Notes under the pieces: model-generated
What the model was told of the DNA's origin: nothing
Seen by the model: only the letters and a program-made list of their open reading frames with translations
Databases searched by the model: none
In this document: positions 37,602 to 46,934 of the stretch, one piece after another
Position numbering within the stretch: the first letter of the stretch is position 1
Layout of the letters: every line of letters starts with the position of its first letter
Translations under genes and position numbers: made by a program
NCBI GenBank assembly: GCA_019187195.1
Contig: JABAQT010000008.1
Span: 1-54,261, forward strand
DNA from: Bryobacteraceae bacterium
GTDB lineage: Bacteria > Acidobacteriota > Terriglobia > Bryobacterales > Bryobacteraceae
DNA: 54,261 nucleotides
Direction of reading: 5' to 3'

Positions 37602-40220
37602 TTGCTCGGACGCTTTTCCTCGCCGCTGCATACTGCTAGGGTGAACGTTTCCGGAGCTCTGACGCTCCCTCTCCTTCTTATCGCGGCCTCGCCGTTTGCG
37701 TGGGCTCAATCCCTGGGTAGCGCGGGCACGATCCACGGCACGGTAACCGATCCGAGCGGCGCGGTGATCGCGGGCGCGTTGATCGAGATTCACAACCCCA
37801 TCTCCAGTTACACCCGCCAGACGAAGACTGGCATGGATGGAAAGTTTCAGTTCGGCAACGTGCCTCCGAATCCATATCACCTTCGAATCTCGATGCCGGG
37901 GTTCCGCACCGTGGAGAAGGACGTTGTCACCCGCGGCAATGTGCCCGTTTCCCTGCTGATCAGGCTTCCCCTGGCGGGGGAGAGCACTTCGATAACCGTC
38001 GAAGCTGGTTCGGCGGACATGGTGGAGAATGTTCCTTACGCGCACAATGACCTGGACCACTCCGTCTATTCGAAACTGCCCACCACGTCTCCGGGGTCGG
38101 CGCTGACGGATGCCGTGACTCTCGGCACGCCCGGAGTGGTGGCGGATTCAAATGGCCTGTTCCACCCGCTGGGAGATCACGCGCAGACGACGTTCTCGAT
38201 CGATGGCCAGCCGATCAGCGACCAGCAGAGCAAGCAGTTTTCGACACAGATACCGCTTAACGCCATCCAGTCGATGGAGTTGATCACGGGTTCGCCGAGC
38301 GCGGAGTTCGGAGACAAGACCAGTCTGGTGGTGAACGCCACCACCCGTTCGGGATTGGGGCTTGCCAAGCCGTCGGGCAGTTTCCGGGCGCAATATGGCT
38401 CCTTCGGCACCGTGGGCGAGGAAGCCACTTTCGGAATGGGAGGTCCGAAATTCGGTAATTTCCTGGTGGTCAACGCGTTGCGTTCCGGGCGGTTCCTCGA
38501 CACGCCGGAGTTCCGTCCCATTCATGCGGCGGGCAACAGCGGCGCTATTTTTGACCGCGTGGACTGGCAACCCCGCGACCGTGACACGTTCCACCTGGAT
38601 CTGCTCGCCGCGCGGAACTGGTTTCAGGCTCCCAACACGTATGATCAGCCGCTGCAGGATCAACGCCAGAAGGTCTTCACCCTCAACGTAGCGCCGGCGT
38701 ATCAACACACCTTCAACGCCACAACGCTGCTTTCGATCAACGGATTCGTCCGCCAGGACCGTGTCAATTACTATCCGAGCAACAATCCGCAGGATGATAC
38801 GCCGGTCACCATCGGGCAGCGGCGCCACCTGACCAACGTGGGCTTCAAGGCCGACCTGGCCGCGGTACGCGGGCGGCACGATTTCAAGACGGGCGTTCAA
38901 CTCATGCAGACGCGCCTCGATGAGGCGATGAGCCTCGGCATCACTGATCCCGGTTTCAACGCGGTGTGCGTGGATCGCTCCGGCGGCCCCCTGGACCTGC
39001 CGGCGGTGACCGGCCCCGGCGCCTGCGCGGCGCTCGGCTTTGAAGCCAATCCGGACCTGCACCCCGGCCTCATCCCATATGATCTGACCCGGGGTGGCGC
39101 GCTGTTCCGCTTCGCCGGAAGGGCGAATATCAACCAGTTCGCCTGGTTCGCGCAGGATGCCATTACGCTGGGCCATCTGAATCTCACCGCCGGACTGCGT
39201 GTGGACCGCTACGACGGCCTCAGTTCCGCTTTCTCCGCCCAGCCTCGAGCGGGAGGGGCCTACCTGATCAAGCGCACGGGGACTGTGCTGCGCGCCGGGT
39301 ACTCGCGAACACTCGAGACTCCCTACAACGAGAACCTGATCCTCTCGAGTTCGACCGGGGCGGGGGGCCTGGCGCGGAACGTATTCGGGGGCTTTGGAGC
39401 GAAGCCGATTCAAGCGGGGCGGCGGAATCAGTTCAATGCGGGCATCCAACAGGCTTTTGACAAGGCGCTCACGGTGGATGCCGACTATTTCTGGAAGTAT
39501 ACCGGCAACGCCTTTGATTTCGGCACGCTGCTGAACACGCCTATCGTGTTCCCCATATCGTGGAGAAAATCGAAGATCGACGGAGTGTCGGTCCGCTTGA
39601 GCACTCCCAACCTTCACGGTTTTCAGGGCTTCACCACGCTCGGCCACACCCGGTCCCGCTATTTCGGCCCTTCCAACGGCGGTCTGTTATTCAATTCGCC
39701 GCTCGATACGGGCGTCTTCCGGATCGACCACGATCAGGCGTTCCAGCAGACCACCCACCTGCGCTACCAGCGGAAAAAGAACGGGTGGTGGTTCGCCTGG
39801 ACATGGCGCTACGACAGCGGCATGGTGGCGGGCGCGGTAAACAACCTGCAGGACGCTCTTGCCCTGACCGGCGCGCAGCAGGCAGCCATCGGATTTTACT
39901 GTGGAAGCGTGTTTGCGGCTCCCGGCATGCCCGTCACGGCATGCGATTCGTCCCACTACGGCGCGACGCGGCTGATCATTCCCTCGCCCGGCTCCGCCGA
40001 TGATGACCATAATCCGCCGCGTATCGCGCCCCGGCATCTGTTCGACATCGGGTTTGGATCCGATAGTCTCTACCAGCGGGAACGGTTCCGGGTGACGCTG
40101 AACGTCACCGTTGCCAACCTGACGAACAAGGTGTCCCTGTACAACTTCCTTTCGACGTTCTCGGGGACGCACTTCGTCGGACCCCGGACCTACCAGGCGG
40201 AACTCGGGTTCGCATTCTAG
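37602..40220 (+). CDS. TonB-dependent-receptor-like outer-membrane protein with carboxypeptidase-regulatory-like domain
   Basis: This 872-residue outer-membrane protein has a signal peptide (LPLLLIAASPFAWAQ), an N-terminal beta-sandwich (GTIHGTVTDPSGAVIAGALIEI, about 43-125), a plug-like region (FSIDGQPISDQQSK, ELITGSPSAEFGDKTSLVVN) and a long barrel-like C-terminus ending in an aromatic residue (ELGFAF). This architecture is multiplied in Solibacter-type genomes and serves uptake or binding of large substrates. Only TTG (37602) or GTG (37641) can start it; TTG is kept because it supplies positive charges to the signal peptide. No SusD-like partner is present. Confidence 0.85.
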   Translation: MLGRFSSPLHTARVNVSGALTLPLLLIAASPFAWAQSLGSAGTIHGTVTDPSGAVIAGALIEIHNPISSYTRQTKTGMDGKFQFGNVPPNPYHLRISMPGFRTVEKDVVTRGNVPVSLLIRLPLAGESTSITVEAGSADMVENVPYAHNDLDHSVYSKLPTTSPGSALTDAVTLGTPGVVADSNGLFHPLGDHAQTTFSIDGQPISDQQSKQFSTQIPLNAIQSMELITGSPSAEFGDKTSLVVNATTRSGLGLAKPSGSFRAQYGSFGTVGEEATFGMGGPKFGNFLVVNALRSGRFLDTPEFRPIHAAGNSGAIFDRVDWQPRDRDTFHLDLLAARNWFQAPNTYDQPLQDQRQKVFTLNVAPAYQHTFNATTLLSINGFVRQDRVNYYPSNNPQDDTPVTIGQRRHLTNVGFKADLAAVRGRHDFKTGVQLMQTRLDEAMSLGITDPGFNAVCVDRSGGPLDLPAVTGPGACAALGFEANPDLHPGLIPYDLTRGGALFRFAGRANINQFAWFAQDAITLGHLNLTAGLRVDRYDGLSSAFSAQPRAGGAYLIKRTGTVLRAGYSRTLETPYNENLILSSSTGAGGLARNVFGGFGAKPIQAGRRNQFNAGIQQAFDKALTVDADYFWKYTGNAFDFGTLLNTPIVFPISWRKSKIDGVSVRLSTPNLHGFQGFTTLGHTRSRYFGPSNGGLLFNSPLDTGVFRIDHDQAFQQTTHLRYQRKKNGWWFAWTWRYDSGMVAGAVNNLQDALALTGAQQAAIGFYCGSVFAAPGMPVTACDSSHYGATRLIIPSPGSADDDHNPPRIAPRHLFDIGFGSDSLYQRERFRVTLNVTVANLTNKVSLYNFLSTFSGTHFVGPRTYQAELGFAF

Positions 40221-40256
40221 GCGCTCGACGGCATTTCAACAGCTATCCGGCCAGCC

Positions 40257-42809
40257 GTGTGCGCCGCGAACCCGCTACCCTGTCTATTGGTGCCTCAGTC
40301 CGTTCCTCCCATTCGCCGCCGCAAGCCGGAAATCATGAGCCCGGCCGGCTATTGGCCCCAGCTTCACGCCGCTATCGAGGCCGGAGCCGATTCCGTCTAC
40401 TTCGGCTTGAAGCGCTTCACCGCCCGCGCCAAAGTGGGCTTTGACCTCGCCGAACTCCAGCAGGTCATGAAAACTCTCCACGGGCGCGGGGTGAAAGGCT
40501 ACGTCACCTTCAACACGCTGGTCTTCGATCATGAACTCGAGGACGCGGCCGCCGCGCTCGCCGCCATCGCCGGAGCGGGAGCCGACGCCATCATCGTCCA
40601 GGACCCCGGCATCGCCGCCCTCGCCCGCCGCACCGTCCCCCAACTCCCCGTCCACGGCAGCACCCAGATGTCCATCACCAGTGCCGAGGGCGTTCAACTC
40701 GCCCAAAGCCTCGGTGTCCGCCGCGCCGTGCTCGCGCGTGAGCTGTCACTCGCCGATATTCGCAAGATCCGCGCCGCCACCCAATGCGAACTCGAAATCT
40801 TCGTCCACGGCGCGCTCTGCGTCTCCTACTCCGGCCAGTGCTTCTCTTCGGAGGCATGGGGCGGGCGCAGCGCCAACCGCGGCCAGTGCGCCCAGGCCTG
40901 CCGCCTTCCCTACGAACTCCTCGTGGACGGCGCCCTGAAACCGCTCGGCGAGGCTCGCTATCTCCTCTCACCCGGCGATCTCTACACGCTCGAACAGATC
41001 CCGGAGATCATCGAGACCGGCATCGATTCGCTCAAGATCGAAGGCCGCTACAAGAACGCTGAATACGTCGCCCTGGTCACCCAGGCGTACCGCAAAGCCG
41101 TCGATGATGCCTGGGCCGGTCAGCCTCTCCGCGTCACACCGCTCGAGAAACTCCATCTCGAACAGGTCTTTTCCCGCGGACTTGGCCCCTTCTTCCTCAC
41201 CGGAACGGACCACCAGGCCGTCGTCGAGGGCCGTACGCCCCGCCACCGCGGCGTCCTCATGGGCCGCGTCGCGGCCGTGCGGGACAACAGCGTACTGATC
41301 GAACCCACGGCTTCCAACCACCTTTCACCGCTCAAACCCGGAGACGGCCTCGTCTTCGATGCCGCCGCCTGGCGCAGCCCCGAGGAAACCGAAGAGGGCG
41401 GCCGCGTATTTCAGGCCGAACCGTGCCGGGACGGCAAGTGGGAGCTCCGTTTCGCCAATCGCGCCATCGACTTCTCACGCATCCGCGCGGGCGACCTCGT
41501 CTGGCGCTCGAGCGACCCCAATACCGCCAAGGCCGCCCGCCCGTTCCTTGATCCCCCAGCCCCTCTCCGCACGCAACCTGTTCAAGTACGGGTGGTTGCC
41601 GCCGAAGGCGCGCCCCTGGCCGCCGAATGGTCCCTCGTCAACCATCCGCATATCCGCGTTACCGTCGTCTCACCGGACGTCCTCGGCGCGGCCCGCCGGC
41701 GGAGCATCAGCGTCCCGCAACTCGAGGAGCAGTTCGGCCGCCTCGGAAACGTGCCCTACCACCTTGCCGCCGTCGAACTCGAGGTCAGCGGCAGCCCCTT
41801 CATCCAGGCATCCGTGCTCAACCAGATGCGTCGCGAGGCGGTCGAGCAACTGCGGGTTCTGCAGAGTTGCCTGCCCGCGCCGGTCAACTCAACACCAATC
41901 GAGGCGCCGCACCCGCAACCCCGGCAATCCCCTTCTCTCCCTCCGCAACTCCACCTCCTCGTCCGCACACCCGAACAACTCGAAGCCGCCCTGGAACTGC
42001 GGCCTGCCTCCATCACCCTCGACTACCTCGAACTGTACGGATTGCGCCCCTCCGTCGATCTGGTGAAGCGGCATGGCATCGAAGCCCGCGCGGCCTCCCC
42101 GCGCATCCTCAAGCCGGATGAACAACGCATCGTCAACTTCCTCCTGAAACTCGATTGCCCCATCCTGGTGCGCTCCACCGGCCTGCTCCAGGCGCTCCAG
42201 GCCGTGCCCCACCCTCCACTCACCGGTGATTTCAGCCTCAACGCGGCCAATCACCTCTCGGCGGACCTCCTTCAATCGATGGGGATTTCAAGGCTCACAC
42301 CCACGCACGATCTCGACGCCGCTCAAGTCGCTGCCCTTGCCCAAAATGCCGGCCCCGGCTTCATCGAGGCCATCGCCTATCAGCACCTGCCGGTCTTCCA
42401 CACCGAGCATTGCGTGTTCTGCCGGTTCCTATCCTCGGGTTCAAGCTACCTCGATTGCGGCCGTCCCTGCGAGCGGCACCGCGTCGCGCTGCGCGACCCC
42501 TCCGGCCGCGTTCATCCCGTCATGGCCGACGCCGGTTGCCGCAACACCGTCTTTGGCGCCGAGGCGCAGCAGGCGGCGCCCCACCTCGACGCCTGGCGCG
42601 ACGCCGGCATCGTGCATTTCCGCCTCGAATTCGCACACGAATCGAAGGATCAGGTCCGGCGCGTCGCCACGGCTTTCCGGGAGTACTTCGATTCGAGGAT
42701 CGACGCGCGCGAGGTGGCCGCTCAACTGGCACGCGCCTGCCCCCAGGGAGTCACCGAAGGTAGCCTCTTTGTGCCGGTAAGCCAACTTGCATACCCCGTC
42801 CGTGCCTGA
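40257..42809 (+). CDS. U32-family protein (RlhA/YdcP-type)
   Basis: The 850-residue product has the U32 signature: MSPAGYWPQLHAAIEAGADSVYFG at the start of a barrel, EIFVHGALCVSYSGQCF, then GGRSANRGQCAQACRLPY with clustered cysteines, and SLKIEGRYKN. U32 proteins were called peptidases, but RlhA makes 5-hydroxycytidine in 23S rRNA and relatives hydroxylate tRNA, so RNA hydroxylation is a likely role. It is longer than RlhA (~650), with a C-terminal module holding a second cysteine set (HCVFCRFL, LDCGRPCERH). The start is uncertain: GTG at 40257 or 40290, neither with a clear ribosome binding site. Confidence 0.88.
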   Translation: MCAANPLPCLLVPQSVPPIRRRKPEIMSPAGYWPQLHAAIEAGADSVYFGLKRFTARAKVGFDLAELQQVMKTLHGRGVKGYVTFNTLVFDHELEDAAAALAAIAGAGADAIIVQDPGIAALARRTVPQLPVHGSTQMSITSAEGVQLAQSLGVRRAVLARELSLADIRKIRAATQCELEIFVHGALCVSYSGQCFSSEAWGGRSANRGQCAQACRLPYELLVDGALKPLGEARYLLSPGDLYTLEQIPEIIETGIDSLKIEGRYKNAEYVALVTQAYRKAVDDAWAGQPLRVTPLEKLHLEQVFSRGLGPFFLTGTDHQAVVEGRTPRHRGVLMGRVAAVRDNSVLIEPTASNHLSPLKPGDGLVFDAAAWRSPEETEEGGRVFQAEPCRDGKWELRFANRAIDFSRIRAGDLVWRSSDPNTAKAARPFLDPPAPLRTQPVQVRVVAAEGAPLAAEWSLVNHPHIRVTVVSPDVLGAARRRSISVPQLEEQFGRLGNVPYHLAAVELEVSGSPFIQASVLNQMRREAVEQLRVLQSCLPAPVNSTPIEAPHPQPRQSPSLPPQLHLLVRTPEQLEAALELRPASITLDYLELYGLRPSVDLVKRHGIEARAASPRILKPDEQRIVNFLLKLDCPILVRSTGLLQALQAVPHPPLTGDFSLNAANHLSADLLQSMGISRLTPTHDLDAAQVAALAQNAGPGFIEAIAYQHLPVFHTEHCVFCRFLSSGSSYLDCGRPCERHRVALRDPSGRVHPVMADAGCRNTVFGAEAQQAAPHLDAWRDAGIVHFRLEFAHESKDQVRRVATAFREYFDSRIDAREVAAQLARACPQGVTEGSLFVPVSQLAYPVRA

Positions 42810-42844
42810 CGCGCGCCGCCTGCCAGATGGGTGTCATACTCTAA

Positions 42845-42860
42845 GCAGGGATAAACCTGC
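42845..42860 (+). promoter_or_regulatory. Hairpin between U32 gene and TIGR03437-type gene
   Basis: GCAGG (42845-42849) and CCTGC (42856-42860) form a 5-bp stem around GATAAA, 36 bp after the U32 stop. No T-run follows, so an intrinsic terminator is not well supported. Confidence 0.3.
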
Positions 42861-42878
42861 GTGTCACGATCCATTTCC

Positions 42879-42890
42879 CCGGTTAACCGG
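42879..42890. promoter_or_regulatory. Perfect 12-bp palindrome, candidate operator
   Basis: CCGGTTAACCGG is a perfect inverted repeat 33 bp upstream of the likely ATG of the TIGR03437-type gene. Its position fits an operator or a start-proximal regulator site. No dedicated regulator is adjacent. Confidence 0.35.
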
Positions 42891-42923
42891 ATTCATTCCG
42901 CCGCGTCCAAGTTCACAAGACTC

Positions 42924-44897
42924 ATGCGCCATCACATCTTCCCCGCCCTGCTCCTCCTGCTCCCGCTCCTGTTCCAGGCGCAAGCGCAGTCCCAGGACAC
43001 AATCCCCTGGGATAACAGCGGCAACAGCCAGCTCAACGGCGTCTACAACTTCCGCCAGACGGTATGGATCGTCGGCGACAACGCCGGCAATCTCAGCCGC
43101 ACGGTCGCCCTCTATGGCACGATCACTTTTGATGGCAACGGCAACTACAGCCTCAACGCCACCGTCTCTGACTCCACCGCCACCGGGCTGCAATCTCACA
43201 GCTTATCCGGATCCTACAGCATCTCCGCGAGCGGCCTGGGCTACATGAACAATCCGGCTCTCGACAAGGGGACGGTCTTCGGGATGGTATCCCAGGGCGT
43301 GTTTATCGGGAGCAGCACCGAGGACGGCATCAACGATATTTTCGTAGCCGCGCCCGCCGGAGCCACTCCGCCCACCACCTCGAGTTTCCGCGGCAGCTAC
43401 TGGGTAGCGGAATTCAACTTTCCCACCTCCACCGCGCAGGCGCGCGATGCCCTGTTCCGCATCAACCCCGACGGTCAGGGGAGCCTTGGGACCATCAACG
43501 CCACCGGCTACATAGGAAACAGCGGAACCAGGATCAGCCAGACCGTCAACGGAGCCCTCTACAGCTTTCAAAACGGGGTCGCCACCCTCTCCTACGGCGG
43601 CGATCTGAACAACCAGACCGTCATCGCCGGAAACCGCAATCTCTATGTTTCTCCCGACGGCAACCTCATCTTCGGAGGCTCGCCCGCCGGAGCCGACATG
43701 TTTGTCGGCGTGCGCGCCCTCTCCGGCCCACCCCCGCCGGGCATCTTCAGCAACCTCTATTATCAGGCCGGCGTCGACCTCGACCAGTCCCAGCCGAACG
43801 TCGCCAGCCTGCACTCCTACTTTGGAGCTCTCAACGCCACCGCGGACTCCACCATCGCTCACCAGCGTCTACTCTCGGGCTTTGAATCGAATGCCTACGA
43901 CTACACCTACTCCGACCCGTTTACCCTCGATGCCGACGCGACCTACGACGATTTTCTCGGCCTGCACTACGTTTTTGGAGCGGGCGGCGTCATCCGCATC
44001 GGATTCGGCACGGAAACACTTCAAGGCATCAATATCGCGCTGAAAGCCCCCAACTTTTCGGGCAGTGGGGTCTTTCTGAATCCCGCCGGGGTGGTCAACG
44101 CCGCCAGTTCGGCGCCGTTCACGGCGGGGGTGTCTCCCGGACTATTTCTCTCCCTGTACGGTTCGAACCTGGCGCAGTCGACCTCAGTGGACGGCACCTT
44201 CCCCACTTCTCTCGGCGGAGTGCAGGTCATGATCAACAACCGCCCGGCGCCGCTCTACGTGGTGAGCCCCAGTCTCATCACCGCCGTGGTTCCGTTCGGA
44301 ACCTCGGAATCCGTCGCCGCCATCGAGGTCACCAGCAACGGGCAGAAATCCAACACGGTAACGGTATTCACCACCTTGACCTCGCCCGGTGTGTTCACCA
44401 AACCTCCAGGCGGCATCGGCTATGCGGCGGCGCTGCACACGACCGACTTCTCGGAAGTAACCCCCTTGAATCCCGCTAAGCCCGGGGAAACGCTCGCCGT
44501 CTTCCTTACCGGCCTTGGCAGCGTCTCGCCCGCGGTCGCCGACGGCACGCCGGGGCCCGCCAATCCCACCAGCAGCGCGGTCGCTTCCCTGGCCGCCTAC
44601 CTTGATGGCAAGACCGTGAACGTAAGTTTCGCCGGCCTGGCGCCGACCCTGGTAGGCCTCTATCAGATGAACCTTCAGATACCCGCCACTGTCCGGTCCG
44701 GCGACCGCTACCTCGACATCGCCGGCCCGGACTCTTACAACTCCGAGGCGGTAATTCCCATCTCCGGAGGCGCCGTGGGCGTCACAGCGCCATTTGTAAA
44801 AGAGGCCATGTCCTCGAGCCGCCGGCACGGCCGCAACCTGCTCCGCCGCCCGGCTCATGGCCAGCCCGCCCCCTCCCGCCGGAGGTTAACTCAATGA
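42924..44897 (+). CDS. Secreted protein with C-terminal TIGR03437-type domain
   Basis: The 657-residue exported protein has a strong signal peptide (FPALLLLLPLLFQAQAQ). The first ~370 residues are Gly/Ser/Asn-rich beta-structure with repeated NGNGNYSLNAT and PDGQGSLG type segments. From about 390 comes the domain I recognise as TIGR03437, found in multiple copies in Solibacter relatives: NPAGVVNAASSAPFTAGVSPG, LFLSLYGSNLA, GVQVMINNRPAPLYVVSP and NLQIPATV. The function of the domain is unknown; cell-surface adhesion or matrix use is plausible. A basic tail (SSRRHGRNLLRRPAHG) is unusual. The ATG giving MRHHIFPALL is preferred over a GTG 21 codons upstream. Confidence 0.87.
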   Translation: MRHHIFPALLLLLPLLFQAQAQSQDTIPWDNSGNSQLNGVYNFRQTVWIVGDNAGNLSRTVALYGTITFDGNGNYSLNATVSDSTATGLQSHSLSGSYSISASGLGYMNNPALDKGTVFGMVSQGVFIGSSTEDGINDIFVAAPAGATPPTTSSFRGSYWVAEFNFPTSTAQARDALFRINPDGQGSLGTINATGYIGNSGTRISQTVNGALYSFQNGVATLSYGGDLNNQTVIAGNRNLYVSPDGNLIFGGSPAGADMFVGVRALSGPPPPGIFSNLYYQAGVDLDQSQPNVASLHSYFGALNATADSTIAHQRLLSGFESNAYDYTYSDPFTLDADATYDDFLGLHYVFGAGGVIRIGFGTETLQGINIALKAPNFSGSGVFLNPAGVVNAASSAPFTAGVSPGLFLSLYGSNLAQSTSVDGTFPTSLGGVQVMINNRPAPLYVVSPSLITAVVPFGTSESVAAIEVTSNGQKSNTVTVFTTLTSPGVFTKPPGGIGYAAALHTTDFSEVTPLNPAKPGETLAVFLTGLGSVSPAVADGTPGPANPTSSAVASLAAYLDGKTVNVSFAGLAPTLVGLYQMNLQIPATVRSGDRYLDIAGPDSYNSEAVIPISGGAVGVTAPFVKEAMSSSRRHGRNLLRRPAHGQPAPSRRRLTQ

Positions 44898-44952
44898 TCT
44901 GCTTGACCCTATCGAAGGAAAGGCGGATGATACCCGTAAGGAGCACAATCGG

Positions 44953-45903
44953 ATGACGAGGATGATCGCCGCACTCTTCACTGCCTTCGCGCTCACCGCC
45001 CCCGCGCAGGTGGCTATTTCCGTCCGCTCTGGCCTGATTCATCACGTGGAAGGCAATGTCACCCTCGATGGACAGAAGGTCCAACCCAAGATGGGACAGT
45101 TGGTGATGGTCGGCGAAGGGCAGACGCTCGCAACCACGGGCGGCCGGGTCGAGCTTGGCCTCACTCCCGGCGTTTTTTTCCGTATGAACGGGAACTCCTC
45201 GTTCCGGATGATCTCGAACGCGTTGTCGGACACGCGCCTGGAAGTCCTCACGGGCTCGGCCCTTGTCGAGGTCGCCGAACTGGGGAAGTATAATCGCATC
45301 ACAATTCGCCAGGCGCAATCGGAGACATCCCTCCTCAAGATGGGACTCTACCGTTTCGACGCCGATATGGGGCAGATACGCGTGCTCGATGGAAAAGCGC
45401 AAGTCGCCATGCATGACGCCTCGGTCACCCTTAAGAAGAACCGCATGGTGAGCGTCGGAGAGGGCCTGCAGGCCACCAAGGTCAAGAACAGCAAGACCGA
45501 TCCGCTCTATGTCTGGAGCGCCCAGCGCGCCTCGCTCGTCTCGCAGGTAAACATCTCCGCCGCCCACTCGCTCAGCATGAGCGGCTACCGCCCGAACGGA
45601 AGCCTCTGGGCGTGGTATCCGCAGTTCGGGATGCTCGCCTTCATCCCCGCGAGCGGATATCTGCTCAGCCCGTTTGGCTGGGGCTACTACAGCCCCGGAG
45701 CCGTCTGGCAGGTCTACGCTCCCCGCTATAACCAGGGCGAGTATGGAGGAGGGGGCCGCGGTTCCTGGTCCGGACTCAACTCCGGCATCTCGCGCGGCGG
45801 CATGTCATCCGGCGGGTTCGGAGGCGGAGTTCCGGTCCGCTCCTCCGCCCCCGCGAGCGCCCCGGCCCAGACGGGCGGCGGCGGCGCGCGAGGAGCCCGC
45901 TAG
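44953..45903 (+). CDS. Exported FecR-domain-like protein with Gly-rich tail
   Basis: This 316-residue protein has a signal peptide (MIAALFTAFALTAPAQ). A FecR-like beta-helix region follows (GLIHHVEGNVTLDGQKV, GQTLATTGGRVELGLTPG, LEVLTGSALVEVAEL). The C-terminus is low-complexity, rich in Gly, Ser, Tyr and Trp (GYYSPGAVWQVYAP, then GGGRGSWSG and SSGGFGGG). AAGGAG lies 9 bp before the ATG. FecR domains classically sense periplasmic signals for ECF sigma factors, but many exported acidobacterial versions stand alone, as here; a surface-structural role is equally possible. Confidence 0.78.
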   Translation: MTRMIAALFTAFALTAPAQVAISVRSGLIHHVEGNVTLDGQKVQPKMGQLVMVGEGQTLATTGGRVELGLTPGVFFRMNGNSSFRMISNALSDTRLEVLTGSALVEVAELGKYNRITIRQAQSETSLLKMGLYRFDADMGQIRVLDGKAQVAMHDASVTLKKNRMVSVGEGLQATKVKNSKTDPLYVWSAQRASLVSQVNISAAHSLSMSGYRPNGSLWAWYPQFGMLAFIPASGYLLSPFGWGYYSPGAVWQVYAPRYNQGEYGGGGRGSWSGLNSGISRGGMSSGGFGGGVPVRSSAPASAPAQTGGGGARGAR

Positions 45904-45926
45904 CCCACAGGCTGTTCCGGTATGCT

Positions 45927-45940
45927 CTCCGCCGGCGGAG
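45927..45940. promoter_or_regulatory. Perfect 14-bp palindrome upstream of the DapA-family gene
   Basis: CTCCGCCGGCGGAG is a perfect inverted repeat ending 17 bp before the likely ATG and 24 bp after the FecR-like gene stop. It could be an operator; as RNA it would hide the GGAG at its 3' side, so a translational effect is also possible. Loop size would be short, which weakens the RNA reading. Confidence 0.35.
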
Positions 45941-45957
45941 ATGATAGTGTATTGCCT

Positions 45958-46920
45958 ATGGCAAACCACCTCACCCGCCGCGCCTGGATGTCCGCCATGG
46001 CCGCGCTCCCACTGGCCGGCGCTACGCCCGCCAAGCCGATGCGCGGCATCTTCATCATCATGGCCACTCCGTTCACCGAATCCGGCGCCGTTGACTACGA
46101 AGACTTACAGCGGGAGGTCGATTTCCTCACCAATTGCGGCGTCCATGGAATGGTTTGGCCGCAAATGGCAAGCGAGTACACCACCCTCACCCGCGAGGAG
46201 CGCATGCGGGGGATGAAGACGCTCGCCAAGGCTTCCGCGGGCAAGTCTCCCGCTCTCGTCCTCGGTGTGCAGGGAGCCGGCCTTCCATCCGCCCTTGAAT
46301 ATCTCAAACTCGCCGAGGACCTCGGTCCCGATGCGCTCATTGCCATTCCCCCTAGCTCCGCATCGTCGCTCGATGACTACCGCCGCTATTACTCGACCCT
46401 CGCCGAATCCGCAAGACGGCCTCTTTTCATTCAGACCACGGGCGGCGCGAAAGGCATCACGCCGCCGGTGGAGATGATCGCCTCTCTCGCGCGTCAATTC
46501 CCATCACTCGGCTATGTCAAGGAGGAAGCCGCTCCGGTCGTGGAACGTATGCTCGCCCTGTCGCGGGAGAGGCCGGCCGTAAAGAGCATCTTCAGCGGAT
46601 CCGCTGGAAAGGGCATGCTCTACGAATGGAGGCTTGGAATGGACGGAACCATGCCGGGAGCTCCCTTCTCCGACGCCTACGTGCGCATCTGGGATGCCTG
46701 GCACGCCAATGACCACGCGAAGGCGCGGGACATCTTCGCCCGCCTCCTGCTGATGATCAATCTCGATTCCGTTATCCCCGGCACGCGCCAGCACATCATG
46801 AAACGCCGCGGCGTGTTCAAGACAACCTTCTCCCGCCGCAATAACATCAAGCTGTCCGCCAAGGCTGTCGAGGAAATCGAGTTCTGTTTCGAAGGTCTCA
46901 AACCGTACCTGAAGGTTTGA
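45958..46920 (+). CDS. DapA-family (dihydrodipicolinate synthase/N-acetylneuraminate lyase) protein with Tat-like leader
   Basis: This is a 320-residue class I aldolase-fold protein. After a twin-arginine-like leader (TRRAWMSAMAALPLAG) come IIMATPFTESGAVDYEDL at the barrel start, GVHGMVWPQMASEYTTL at the substrate loop, and the Schiff-base lysine (Lys188) in GYVKEEAAP. The usual GTTGE motif is replaced by PQMASE, and the catalytic tyrosine position is in the IPPSSASS segment, so true DapA activity is unlikely; sugar-acid or keto-acid chemistry is more plausible. Export would be unusual for the family but mirrors the enolase-superfamily pair in this window. The ATG giving MANHLTRR is chosen. 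Confidence 0.82.
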   Translation: MANHLTRRAWMSAMAALPLAGATPAKPMRGIFIIMATPFTESGAVDYEDLQREVDFLTNCGVHGMVWPQMASEYTTLTREERMRGMKTLAKASAGKSPALVLGVQGAGLPSALEYLKLAEDLGPDALIAIPPSSASSLDDYRRYYSTLAESARRPLFIQTTGGAKGITPPVEMIASLARQFPSLGYVKEEAAPVVERMLALSRERPAVKSIFSGSAGKGMLYEWRLGMDGTMPGAPFSDAYVRIWDAWHANDHAKARDIFARLLLMINLDSVIPGTRQHIMKRRGVFKTTFSRRNNIKLSAKAVEEIEFCFEGLKPYLKV

Positions 46921-46934
46921 GCCGGCACGCAAGA

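Noticed and set aside
37576..37606. CCGG...CCGG followed by GGGTTTTTT as a terminator after the RNase H-like gene
   Set aside because: The stem is only 4 bp, and the T-run overlaps the probable TTG start of the receptor gene.
38148..39647. 499-codon minus-strand frame opposite the outer-membrane receptor
   Set aside because: Shadow frame of high-GC coding DNA; no domain pattern, while the sense frame has signal peptide and barrel features.
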